In this document: positions 45,731-53,775 of the stretch, piece after piece | Numbering within the stretch: the stretch's first letter is position 1 | How the letters are laid out: each line of letters begins with the position of its first letter | Assembly (NCBI RefSeq): GCF_003026215.1 | Contig: NZ_PYOC01000003.1 | Location: 186,001 to 250,000, forward strand | Reading direction: 5' to 3' | Length of the DNA stretch: 64,000 bases | From: Photobacterium indicum | GTDB taxonomy: Bacteria > Pseudomonadota > Gammaproteobacteria > Enterobacterales > Vibrionaceae | The notes under the pieces: generated by a model | The model's database searches: none | Seen by the model: the letters and a program-made list of their open reading frames with translations, nothing else | What the model was told of the DNA's origin: nothing | Position numbers and translations under genes: made by a program

Positions 45731-45747
45731 AAACTAGATGAATGACC

Positions 45748-47355
45748 TTAAGCTGTTTTAGGCAACTTTTTATGGTTCGTATATAACGCAAGTTCGCTGT
45801 TTAAGCCTTTCACTAAGCTAACGCACATTAGTAACAACACAAAGGTGAATGGTAAGGCTGTCGCAACCACACCAGACTGTAGTGCCTGAAGCGCTTCTTT
45901 ACCGCCAACCCAAAGCATAACGCCAGCGATAGCACCCTCGACTGTCGCCCAGAAAATTCGCTGTGGAACCGGAGCATCTATCTTACCACCAGAAGTGATA
46001 CTATCGATGACCAATGAACCTGAGTCAGATGACGTAATAAAGAAGATCAATATCAATATAATCGACAGTACTGAAATTGCTGAACCATATGGTAGTGCAT
46101 CGTAAACATGGAATAAAGTAAGTGAGATATCATTCATACCATTAATACCTAGTTCACCGACTTTATTAACCACTTGATCAATCGCTATACCACCAAAAGT
46201 AGCCATCCAAATAATCGTCACTAACGTCGGGATAAAGATCACAGCAAGCAAGAACTCACGCACTGTTCGACCTTTAGAGATACGCGCAATAAACATACCT
46301 ACAAATGGTGACCATGAAATCCACCACGCCCAATAGAACACAGTCCAGCCATGCATCCATGTTGTGTCTTCACGACCATGAGGGTTACTTAGACCAATGA
46401 TATTTTCCACATAAGCCATTAATGTGTCTGGAATCGAAAGCTTCACAACATCAAAACCAACGTAACCAACAAACAGCAACAGAGCAAATGCAAACAGCAT
46501 ATTGATATTACTCAATACTTTAACGCCGCCATCAATACCGCGAATTACCGAGATAATCGCAATCATGGTCACAAATGCAATAACGATAAGCTGCATACCA
46601 ATACCGCCATCAGTACCGAATACATGGTTAATACCGCTAGTCGCTTGCTGCGCACCTAAACCAAGCGATGTCGCCAAACCAAATAAGGTCGCGAGTACCG
46701 CCATAATATCGATGGCATGCCCTAACCAACCCCACGCTCTATCTCCAAAGATTGGATAAAACACTGAGCGAATCGATAGTGGCAAGCCCTTGTTATAAGC
46801 AAAAAATGCCAGCGATAACGCGACAATTGCATAAATAGCCCAACCATGGATGCCCCAATGGAAGATAGTCGACCCCATTGCCAGTGCTTTGGCTTCTGGC
46901 GTATACGGTTCTACGTTAAAGGGTGTGCCCCACCAATCAGTAAAGTAAGCAACCGGTTCCGCTACCCCCCAGAATAGAAGACCAATCCCCATGCCGGCAG
47001 CAAATAGCATTGCTAACCATGAAGCTGTTGAATGTTCTGCCTTAGCTTCTTTGCCACCAATACGAATTTTACCGAACGGCGACAACAGCAGCACCAAAGA
47101 AAAGAGTACGAAAAAGTTAGTTGACCACATGAAGAACGTGTCAAAACCATTAATAATACTGTTCTTAAGACCGTTTAGTGCTTCTTTCGCTGTATTTGGA
47201 TCGACGATCATAAGAGTTGTGAGGAATAAGAGAATAAACCCTGCGCTAATGCCAAATACAGGGTTATGAATATCAAAACCCCACTTTTGAATGTTGTCTT
47301 GACCCACCTGATAGTCGGTCGTATCAATACTGTATTTCTTTACTGTACTATCCAT
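45748..47355 (-). CDS. BCCT-family betaine/choline/carnitine transporter
   Basis: 535 aa with 12 predicted membrane helices. AAGMGIGLLFWGVAEPVAYF is the helix-3 glycine motif. FYWAWWISWSPFVGMFIARI is the BCCT signature with the Trp box for quaternary-amine binding. Likely takes up glycine betaine, choline or a related solute for osmoprotection; the glycine pattern suggests sodium coupling, which is inference. The hydrophilic C-terminal tail is short, unlike long-tailed osmosensing BetP or BetT. Single gene; a structured repeat separates its stop from its terminator. Confidence 0.92.
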   Translation of the reverse strand: MDSTVKKYSIDTTDYQVGQDNIQKWGFDIHNPVFGISAGFILLFLTTLMIVDPNTAKEALNGLKNSIINGFDTFFMWSTNFFVLFSLVLLLSPFGKIRIGGKEAKAEHSTASWLAMLFAAGMGIGLLFWGVAEPVAYFTDWWGTPFNVEPYTPEAKALAMGSTIFHWGIHGWAIYAIVALSLAFFAYNKGLPLSIRSVFYPIFGDRAWGWLGHAIDIMAVLATLFGLATSLGLGAQQATSGINHVFGTDGGIGMQLIVIAFVTMIAIISVIRGIDGGVKVLSNINMLFAFALLLFVGYVGFDVVKLSIPDTLMAYVENIIGLSNPHGREDTTWMHGWTVFYWAWWISWSPFVGMFIARISKGRTVREFLLAVIFIPTLVTIIWMATFGGIAIDQVVNKVGELGINGMNDISLTLFHVYDALPYGSAISVLSIILILIFFITSSDSGSLVIDSITSGGKIDAPVPQRIFWATVEGAIAGVMLWVGGKEALQALQSGVVATALPFTFVLLLMCVSLVKGLNSELALYTNHKKLPKTA

Positions 47356-47679
47356 AAATGATACTCAAACGTTTTGTCCGTATATTTTTTTTGTTCAAAA
47401 AGTAGAAACGAAAATGGTCCACAAAAACCAAGATAATTAGACCACTAAATAAAAAATCCGCGAAATATTAACAATATCGATATAAAAGTTCAAGTGGACT
47501 CGGTTTTGCTGGGCTTTTATACTACCAAGGTGGTGGTTTTACCTACTCATTTATTATGTACACTAAACATTAGTCATCATACTAATTTACCCTGAAATAC
47601 CCGAGACATATGGATTTCAAATAGGGTCTTCTAGAAGGGAAGAGTCGACAAAAAAGGGATTGATACGGAGAAAAGAAAA
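47356..47679. other. Upstream region of the BCCT gene
   Basis: About 320 bp with no gene. Presumably holds the promoter of the leftward BCCT gene. AT-rich, with a short GGTGGTGG stretch near 47530. I could not place -35/-10 boxes with confidence. Confidence 0.4.
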
Positions 47680-47739
47680 TATACCCAAGCTATCTCAAAA
47701 TGCAGGATTCAGCGAAAATCTTGAGGTAACTTGGGTATA
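47680..47739. repeat. Short palindromic dispersed repeat, copy 3
   Basis: TATACCCAAGCTATCTCAAA with TGCAGGATTCAGCGAAAATC and TTGAGGTAACTTGGGTATA. Ends are intact, while the inner part of the right arm is shortened compared with the copy at 7465. Lies 110 bp beyond the end of the HAD gene. Confidence 0.85.
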
Positions 47740-47848
47740 GAAGTTAGAGGCTTTAAGTAGCTAGCTCCTGAGTAGTATAAGAAGACCAGCCAACGGGTTA
47801 TTAACGATTAATCATAATTATAGATATCACTCCGTTATCACTTCTTAA

Positions 47849-48559
47849 CTATAGATATTGTTCACAAATAATCGCTAATTCAGACGGATCTCGAATGATG
47901 TAATCAGGTTTTACAGACCAGCCTTCTGGCGCTGCCCCACTGTATGCAGCTGCCACAGAAATAACTGTCAATTTTTTACCAAAGGCAGATTGCACATTAC
48001 GAGCAAACTGTACATCAGCTTCATGATCGCCAATGTACATCACTGTTTTATTCTCTGCGCTATCAAATAATTGTTCTAGACAAATTAAACCACCATCTGC
48101 GGCAGGTTTCTGTGCATCGCCTAATACATCGTCATAACCGATAACTGATTTGAAAAAAGAATCAATTTTCGCCTCAGATAAAACTTTACGTATATTTTTT
48201 GAAGCATTCTGCGAGCAAATACCATGCGGAATAGAAGATAAGCGTCGTACCACATCATCTATCCCCGTAAACAATTTAACTGGCGTAGTATTACTTAACT
48301 GATGTTCAGCCCATAACGTACCCGCTACCTGCATTTCTGATTCCGTCATGCCGTAATAATTTACATAAAGTTCTTGCCAGTTTTTAGCCGCATGATTGGC
48401 GTGATGATATGCAGCTTCACTGAGTAAGTACTTAGGCAGGTTATCGCCAATTAAACGAGGCGCAACAACGGATAAAATATTTTTTGTAATCTCTATATTT
48501 TTAGGAACAGAGTTAACAATTGTTCCATCATAATCCCACAAGACAGCATCTAACTTCAT
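47849..48559 (-). CDS. HAD-family phosphatase
   Basis: 236 aa from ATG 48559. Motif I DAVLWDYDGTIVNS holds the nucleophilic Asp pair, motif II is GICSQNASKN, the Lys of motif III is in GDAQKPAADG, and motif IV is VMYIGDHEADVQFA. A helical cap (about 20-95) makes it a phosphoglycolate-phosphatase-like member. A GDHEAD acidic motif is present, so it should be active on a small phosphorylated metabolite; the substrate cannot be named. GAGAGAA precedes the start. Confidence 0.85.
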   Translation of the reverse strand: MKLDAVLWDYDGTIVNSVPKNIEITKNILSVVAPRLIGDNLPKYLLSEAAYHHANHAAKNWQELYVNYYGMTESEMQVAGTLWAEHQLSNTTPVKLFTGIDDVVRRLSSIPHGICSQNASKNIRKVLSEAKIDSFFKSVIGYDDVLGDAQKPAADGGLICLEQLFDSAENKTVMYIGDHEADVQFARNVQSAFGKKLTVISVAAAYSGAAPEGWSVKPDYIIRDPSELAIICEQYL

Positions 48560-48676
48560 TATTTCTCTCATATTCATATATTACTAACAGCTAAAAATAT
48601 ATCTGATTCATTCAACAGAATCAGATTTAAAACGTCCATACACAGAAACAATGAGTTGATTATTTTGCTGCAGAAT

Positions 48677-50251
48677 TTATCCTATTGTTACCTGCATATT
48701 AACCCCAACGTCTCTGACAAAATCTTTATCATGACTCACCAAAATGAACCCTCCTTTAAAGGCTTTTAGTGCGGTTGCTAGCATCTGTTTTGAGTCGATA
48801 TCTAAATGATTATCTGGTTCATCAAGCAGTAACAAGGGCGCATCATCAACATGGCTCACCATGAGCATCGATAATTTCATTTTTTCGCCACCACTTAAAT
48901 CTGCCACTTTGCGGTAAACAGAATCTCGCCTAAAACCAATACCTGCTAATAAGATTCTGGCGTCGCTTTCAATGAGCCCTCTGCAATGGTGCATTAAGCT
49001 GTCTAGCATCGAATCATCACATTTCAACAAGCCAAAATTTTGATCCAAATACACCGTGCTTGTATACCGTTTAATCACCCCAAAATAACTCGAGTGTTGC
49101 TGTTGAATTGCTTTTAGTAACGTAGATTTTCCACATCCATTCGCGCCATCGAGATAACATCGATCCGTCTGAGATAAAGAAAAAGAGAACAAACGTCCTG
49201 TACCATAATGCAACCGACAGTTTTGGACGTCTAACAGCTTTCGTTTCTTTACTTGCGCTGCTTGCTGTAAATACAACGCTTGGGGTTTCAATGCCTCTTT
49301 ATGAACACCTAAGCTATGCAGTTTGTCTTGATTACGGTCTACTTGATTTTGCTGATTAGTTACCTGTGCCGATTGACTGCGTCCCGCCTTGTCTTTCATC
49401 GCGTCCATTAAGATCTTTGGCTGGCTACCCGATTTTCTTAGGCGGTTGCCTTGGGCTTCACGTTGCTGTGCCTTTTCTTTGTTGGCTTGGGTTTGACGCT
49501 CTATCTTTTTTTGTTCTGCTTTCAATTGCACTATTTTTCTGTCTAATGCTGCTGACTGAGTCGTCACCTGCTCTTGATATACATCGTAATTTCCACTGAA
49601 AAACGTTAGCCCTAAGCCTGTTAGCTGATAAATAGCATCGACATGTTTTAGCAAGCTTCTATCATGGCTAACCAAGAGTATTTGCCCTTCGAATTGTTGT
49701 AATCGATTAATGAGCCAACGCTTACCGGCAGAATCTAAATGATTAGACGGTTCATCAAGCAGTAATATTTCAGCATTAGATTCGAACAGTTTATACAACT
49801 GTAAAAGGGCTAATTGACCACCGCTTAACGTATGGCAATACGTATTCAATTCCGACTCAATGCGCAATGTCTTTAACACTTGCTGTAATCGAATTTCTAT
49901 ATCCCAATCATCGCCAATTACATCAAAATGTTCTTGCTTACAGCCTCCCAGCTCAATGGATCGAAGTGCCAGCAATTTATTGGTAACGCCTAAATAATCA
50001 GAGATACGGGTATTACCATCCAGAAGTTTAGAAGGTAATTGAGAGTAATAAGCAACCTGGCCTTGGCAAGTTACAGAACCCTGAGTTGGTGAAAGCTTAC
50101 CCAATAACAATGAGAGAAAAACAGATTTCCCTACCCCATTACGACCCACCAACCCTGTAATACCATTAGGTAGGGTGAAATTTAAGTTCTGAAATAGCCA
50201 CTCCCCAGTATCGAATTGGAATGACAATTGATGTGTGATTAATGCAGGCAT
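48677..50251 (-). CDS. ABC-F family ATPase
   Basis: 524 aa with two ABC domains on one chain and no membrane segments. First: Walker A GLVGRNGVGKSVFLSLL, signature LSGGQLALLQL, Walker B LLLDEPSNHLD. A charged linker (about 245-330, KIVQLKAEQKKIERQTQANK) follows. Second: GANGCGKSTLLKAI, LSGGEKMKLSMLM, LLLDEPDNHLD. ABC-F proteins act on the ribosome as translation factors or antibiotic-protection proteins; which one this is cannot be read. ATG 50251 is preceded by GGGGAGG; the frame up to 50320 is leader. That ribosome site is partly inside a hairpin. Confidence 0.92.
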   Translation of the reverse strand: MPALITHQLSFQFDTGEWLFQNLNFTLPNGITGLVGRNGVGKSVFLSLLLGKLSPTQGSVTCQGQVAYYSQLPSKLLDGNTRISDYLGVTNKLLALRSIELGGCKQEHFDVIGDDWDIEIRLQQVLKTLRIESELNTYCHTLSGGQLALLQLYKLFESNAEILLLDEPSNHLDSAGKRWLINRLQQFEGQILLVSHDRSLLKHVDAIYQLTGLGLTFFSGNYDVYQEQVTTQSAALDRKIVQLKAEQKKIERQTQANKEKAQQREAQGNRLRKSGSQPKILMDAMKDKAGRSQSAQVTNQQNQVDRNQDKLHSLGVHKEALKPQALYLQQAAQVKKRKLLDVQNCRLHYGTGRLFSFSLSQTDRCYLDGANGCGKSTLLKAIQQQHSSYFGVIKRYTSTVYLDQNFGLLKCDDSMLDSLMHHCRGLIESDARILLAGIGFRRDSVYRKVADLSGGEKMKLSMLMVSHVDDAPLLLLDEPDNHLDIDSKQMLATALKAFKGGFILVSHDKDFVRDVGVNMQVTIG

Positions 50252-50600
50252 AAGAATACCTCCCCTTACGAATGAAATGTAAAAGGGGTCTAAGCCGTTA
50301 CTTAGGTGTGATTGCCGCAAGAAGAAGCAAGATATAACTGTACTGTGACAAAGTAACGCCCACTAACCCCGAGTGTCCAAATAATGAATAGTCATTGAAT
50401 GTCGGTAAGTTAGTTATTCATTATGGCGTTAGCTCCGATAGATATGATGGTGGAATTATAATCAAGACGATGGCTATTTTTCAACTACCTTGATCACAAT
50501 CCCAATAACAGACAAGTCACCATTAAATCAATTATTCATAAGGTATAATTAATGGGTAATTAGTGTATAACAAGTAACATAGGTACACCTAGGAGGGGTT
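50252..50600. promoter_or_regulatory. Divergent leader region of the ABC-F gene
   Basis: On the minus strand CCCCTT (50288-50283) can pair with AAGGGG (50267-50262), whose GGGG is part of the ABC-F Shine-Dalgarno (50265-50259). Further up TAATGAATA pairs with TATTCATTA (50383-50424), and a 10-codon open frame (MTIHYLDTRG) lies between. This recalls leader-controlled ABC-F genes, but is only a sequence-level suggestion. Confidence 0.4.
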
Positions 50601-50741
50601 ATGAGCGTTGTATTTGGATTCATTATTTTGGCTATCATTGCCGCCTTAATCAAAAAGAAGACAGGCCTAACTTTAACTAAGTTCTTTGAGCAAAAAATTC
50701 AAAACTATTACAAAAAGAATGAAGATAAAGAAAATCATTAA
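50601..50741 (+). CDS. 46-residue single-pass membrane protein
   Basis: ATG 50601 follows AGGAGGGG at ideal spacing. The product starts MSVVFGFIILAIIAALIKKK, a hydrophobic helix of about 16 residues ended by three Lys, then a basic, Asn-rich cytoplasmic tail ending EDKENH. Very likely an inner-membrane microprotein with the tail inside. No family recognised. It is 48 bp upstream of the SDR gene and may be cotranscribed with it. Confidence 0.7.
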   Translation: MSVVFGFIILAIIAALIKKKTGLTLTKFFEQKIQNYYKKNEDKENH

Positions 50742-50789
50742 ACCGTGGCTTTGTCTTTTTAAACAAAACCCCATTAATAAAGGCATTTT

Positions 50790-51455
50790 ATGATTGTAAT
50801 TACAGGCGCAAGTAGCGGTTTAGGTGCAGCATTAGCACACTTGTACAGCACAGAAGGAAAACCATTACTGATCACCGGGCGAAATGCACAACGCCTTGAA
50901 AACGTAGCTGCCAATATGCCAGAAAAAGTACAGGTTAAACAAGCTGACCTCGGTAAAGCCACAGACGTCGAAGCATTATTGGATTCTTTAGAGTGCGCAC
51001 CAGATACAGTTATTCATTGTGCTGGCAGTGGTTATTTTGGCCCTATCGAACAGCAAGATCCTGAAGCAATCAGCCAGTTAATTCAAAACAACGTGACCTC
51101 AACGATTTTCTTATTGCGCGAATTAGTGAAGCGTTACCGTAATCATAAAGTCAATGTCGTCGTTGTGATGTCGACAGCTGCACAAGCAGCTAAAGCTGAA
51201 GAATCAACCTATTGCGCTGCAAAATGGGCGGTACGTGGATTAGTAGAATCGGTTCGCCTAGAATTGAAAGGCTGCCCAATGAAACTTATCGCGGTTTACC
51301 CTGGTGGAATGGCGACTGACTTCTGGAAAACGAGTGGGAAAGAATTTGATACCTCTTCGTTTATGACAGCAGAAGAAGCCGCACACATGTTGAAGCAGGC
51401 GCTTGTGGGTACTGAACACGGTTTTGTTTCAGATATTACGATTAATCGCCATTAA
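50790..51455 (+). CDS. Short-chain dehydrogenase/reductase
   Basis: 221-aa classical SDR. The NAD(P) loop is MIVITGASSGLGAAL, followed by the HCAGSG motif (usual NNAG), a Ser in VVVMSTAAQA and the catalytic YCAAK. ITGRNAQRL has an Arg two residues after the second strand, suggesting NADPH. Substrate unknown. AAAGG precedes the ATG. A weak hairpin GGGTCT/AGACCC follows at 51475-51507. Confidence 0.88.
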   Translation: MIVITGASSGLGAALAHLYSTEGKPLLITGRNAQRLENVAANMPEKVQVKQADLGKATDVEALLDSLECAPDTVIHCAGSGYFGPIEQQDPEAISQLIQNNVTSTIFLLRELVKRYRNHKVNVVVVMSTAAQAAKAEESTYCAAKWAVRGLVESVRLELKGCPMKLIAVYPGGMATDFWKTSGKEFDTSSFMTAEEAAHMLKQALVGTEHGFVSDITINRH

Positions 51456-51474
51456 ATTCGTTATCAATTTAATA

Positions 51475-51507
51475 GGGTCTCTGTTCATTTTAAATAAAAG
51501 CAGACCC
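51475..51507 (+). terminator. Possible terminator after the SDR gene
   Basis: GGGTCT pairs with AGACCC across a 21-nt loop, followed by CCATTAATTTCTTT. Only a 6-bp stem, hence uncertain. Confidence 0.4.
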
Positions 51508-51587
51508 CATTAATTTCTTTACCACAGTCCGTTTCATACCATTCTGGATAAGTGAATGATCAGATATTTGTCTAGTCTAGATTGGTA

Positions 51588-52190
51588 TTACCGCGCGATA
51601 TCGAGAACATTGTCTTTCACGCCGTTAATACGAAACCAACCTGCAATACTAAATCGCTGTTTATTGGTAGGTAATACTTCGTGTGGGAACTGTTCAGATA
51701 AAAACACAAACAAGCGACCAGATTTAGGTGGAAGTTTAGCAATTACATTATCATCTAAATCATAAACAACCAGCTCACCACCATCTTCTTCAGTCCAACT
51801 GTCGTTCATATAAAAAACAGTGGTTAATCGGCGATTTTCATTGCCACGGAAGCAATCAAGGTGCTTCTTATAGAAATCCCCTTCTTCATACTTCGCAAAG
51901 TGAGCTTCGTACTCAAATAAACCAAGGTAGAAATGTTGGTTTACCTCATGACGAATATTTTCCATTTGATTAAGAAAGACCTGAACTGGCTCGCCTAAAT
52001 TTGAGGCTAGCCAGTGAATTTTATCACTACGAATTGATTCAATTCGCGTAACGTCATCATTACGCCCAATACAGGCTTGTTTCCAATTTTCAGGCAGACA
52101 TGATTTGAGCTGTTCAACCTGCGTAGCAGACATAAAATCATCCCAGATGTAGTAACCGTTTTTATCTAGTGCATCAATTAACTTTTGCAT
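51588..52190 (-). CDS. 2-oxoglutarate-Fe(II) oxygenase (SM-20 / prolyl-hydroxylase-like)
   Basis: 200 aa. The double-stranded beta-helix carries the iron ligands HLDCFRG (HxD) and FPHEVLPT (distal His), with Arg of RFSIAGWFR as 2-oxoglutarate anchor. YEEGDFYKKHLDCF and LTTVFYMNDSWTEEDGGELV match bacterial SM-20-like hydroxylases, which modify proteins such as EF-Tu or small molecules; the target is not known here. ATG 52190 is preferred to the GTG directly before it. Convergent with the SDR gene. Confidence 0.88.
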   Translation of the reverse strand: MQKLIDALDKNGYYIWDDFMSATQVEQLKSCLPENWKQACIGRNDDVTRIESIRSDKIHWLASNLGEPVQVFLNQMENIRHEVNQHFYLGLFEYEAHFAKYEEGDFYKKHLDCFRGNENRRLTTVFYMNDSWTEEDGGELVVYDLDDNVIAKLPPKSGRLFVFLSEQFPHEVLPTNKQRFSIAGWFRINGVKDNVLDIAR

Positions 52191-52317
52191 CACATTTTCA
52201 TTATGGGTATTTCAATAATGCGCGTTATATGATCATCTGCACTCACCTACAATTCAGATTACTGATGGTTATGATGAACGTTTTTAATCCTAGCTTCTAG
52301 CTGCCTTTATACACCTT

Positions 52318-52355
52318 AAAATAAAAGAGGCTATTGCCATGAGCAACAACCTCTT
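52318..52355 (-). terminator. Terminator of the ygfK-ssnA-xdhACB operon
   Basis: AAGAGG / CCTCTT with an inner TTGC / GCAA helix; leftward tail TTTTATTTTAAGG. 45 bp beyond the xdhB stop. Confidence 0.7.
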
Positions 52356-52399
52356 GAAGGTAAAATAAACGATAAATGAACAAACAGTTAGGTCATTAC

Positions 52400-53299
52400 T
52401 TAGGCAAGTTGAGTTAACCAGCGTTCTAATAAATTCAGTGACACCCTGTGCCGATATTGCGCTGTCGAACGTTGATCATCGATAGGACAAATTACTTTGC
52501 TGTAGCCACTCAGTATATTTTCAATAAATAACGGCTCACGTAGCATCTCAATCGGCTGACCAATGATTTTCTGCTCTAAAACAGTGCTACGCACGACGGT
52601 TGGACCCACAGCCCCAAACGCGACTCGCCAATCTACCACTTTACCTTGCTCAACTTTTGCTAACCCTGCAACCGACAGTTTTGTTAAAGCATTCGCCGCC
52701 CGTGTGCCGACTTTGTGATAGAAGGTAACGGGAAGATCACTCTTAGGAATTACCACGTGGGTCAGTACTTCTCCTTGCTGTAAGCACGTTCTGCCAGGGC
52801 CGGTAATAAAGTTGGCTATCGGCATTTCACGTTGACCATGAATCGACGATAGAACAAGCTTCGCATCAAGCAAATACAAAGCAGGTAACGAATCAGCAGC
52901 CGGTGAGGCATTACAAATATTACCGGCCATAGTGGCGCGGTTACGCAATGCTGGCGCGGCAATATTGGCGACACTTTGGCGTAGTACATCAGGCACTAGC
53001 GGATTAATCTCAATGTCGTGCAAGCTAACACCAGCACCAATACATAGACCAGATTGACACAAACCAGACTGTAAACCAGCCTCGGTACCCAAACCAGACT
53101 CTAGTTCAATCAGCGTTATATGTTGTAACTCTTCAATAGCATCAAGAAAAACCACATCGTGCTTAAAATCAGGGGTTATTCCCGGTCGTGCAGTGTGCCT
53201 CACCATTAAATCGGTGCCACCTGAAAATAAGGTATGCTCACCCATTGCTAATTTGTCTAATGCTTGTTCTAAAGTGTCTGGACGATATACCGTTACCAT
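52400..53299 (-). CDS. xdhB: Xanthine dehydrogenase FAD-binding subunit XdhB
   Basis: 299 aa (E. coli XdhB 292). FAD-binding motifs LFSGGTDLMVRHTARPG and NRATMAGNICNASPAADSLP are clear, and the C-terminal CO-dehydrogenase flavoprotein domain ends with RHRVSLNLLERWL. Passes electrons from the [2Fe-2S] subunit to the final acceptor, probably NAD. Its ATG overlaps the stop of xdhC by 7 bp. The gene order A-C-B differs from xdhA-B-C of E. coli. Confidence 0.94.
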   Translation of the reverse strand: MVTVYRPDTLEQALDKLAMGEHTLFSGGTDLMVRHTARPGITPDFKHDVVFLDAIEELQHITLIELESGLGTEAGLQSGLCQSGLCIGAGVSLHDIEINPLVPDVLRQSVANIAAPALRNRATMAGNICNASPAADSLPALYLLDAKLVLSSIHGQREMPIANFITGPGRTCLQQGEVLTHVVIPKSDLPVTFYHKVGTRAANALTKLSVAGLAKVEQGKVVDWRVAFGAVGPTVVRSTVLEQKIIGQPIEMLREPLFIENILSGYSKVICPIDDQRSTAQYRHRVSLNLLERWLTQLA

Positions 53300-53775
53300 A
53301 ATCCTTCCCCTTTAGTGGCCGCAATATTCGCCGCATCGATAATCATTCCATAACCCGTGCAACGGCAGAGGTTACCTGAAATCGCGGTACGAATTTCTTT
53401 TTCGGTCGGGTGCTGTGTTGGATCGCTGCGGCCATTTAATAAGGCATACAGCGCCAATACCATTCCCGGCGTACAAAACCCACATTGCACCCCTTTTGCT
53501 TCTAATAACGCATCAATCACGCACTGACCTTTAGCGGTTTGCCTTAAGCCTTCGAGCGTCATGATATTCGCGCCTTCTGCTTGTGCAGTGGGCATCATGC
53601 AAGCATTTACTAATTGTCCATTAAATAAAACAGAACACGCCCCACACTCACCTTCACCACAACCTTCTTTCGTTGCTGTCTTTTTCAGGTTACCGCGTAA
53701 TGTATTCAATAATGATTGCATCGGATCTGCATCCACGGAGACACATTCATTATTAAGGAAAAATTCAATTTTCAT
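53293..53775 (-). CDS. xdhC: Xanthine dehydrogenase [2Fe-2S] subunit XdhC
   Basis: 160 aa (E. coli 159). The plant-type cluster is bound by CGEGECGACSVLFNGQLVNAC, written here as CGEGECGAC followed downstream by NAC; the second cluster by CGFCTPGMVLAL and CRCTGY. So unlike XdhD it keeps all eight cysteines. ATG 53775 (MKIEFFLNN) with AGGAGAA upstream is preferred to 53814. Overlaps the end of xdhA by 11 bp, consistent with coupled translation of the three subunits. Confidence 0.95.
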   Translation of the reverse strand: MKIEFFLNNECVSVDADPMQSLLNTLRGNLKKTATKEGCGEGECGACSVLFNGQLVNACMMPTAQAEGANIMTLEGLRQTAKGQCVIDALLEAKGVQCGFCTPGMVLALYALLNGRSDPTQHPTEKEIRTAISGNLCRCTGYGMIIDAANIAATKGEGLW

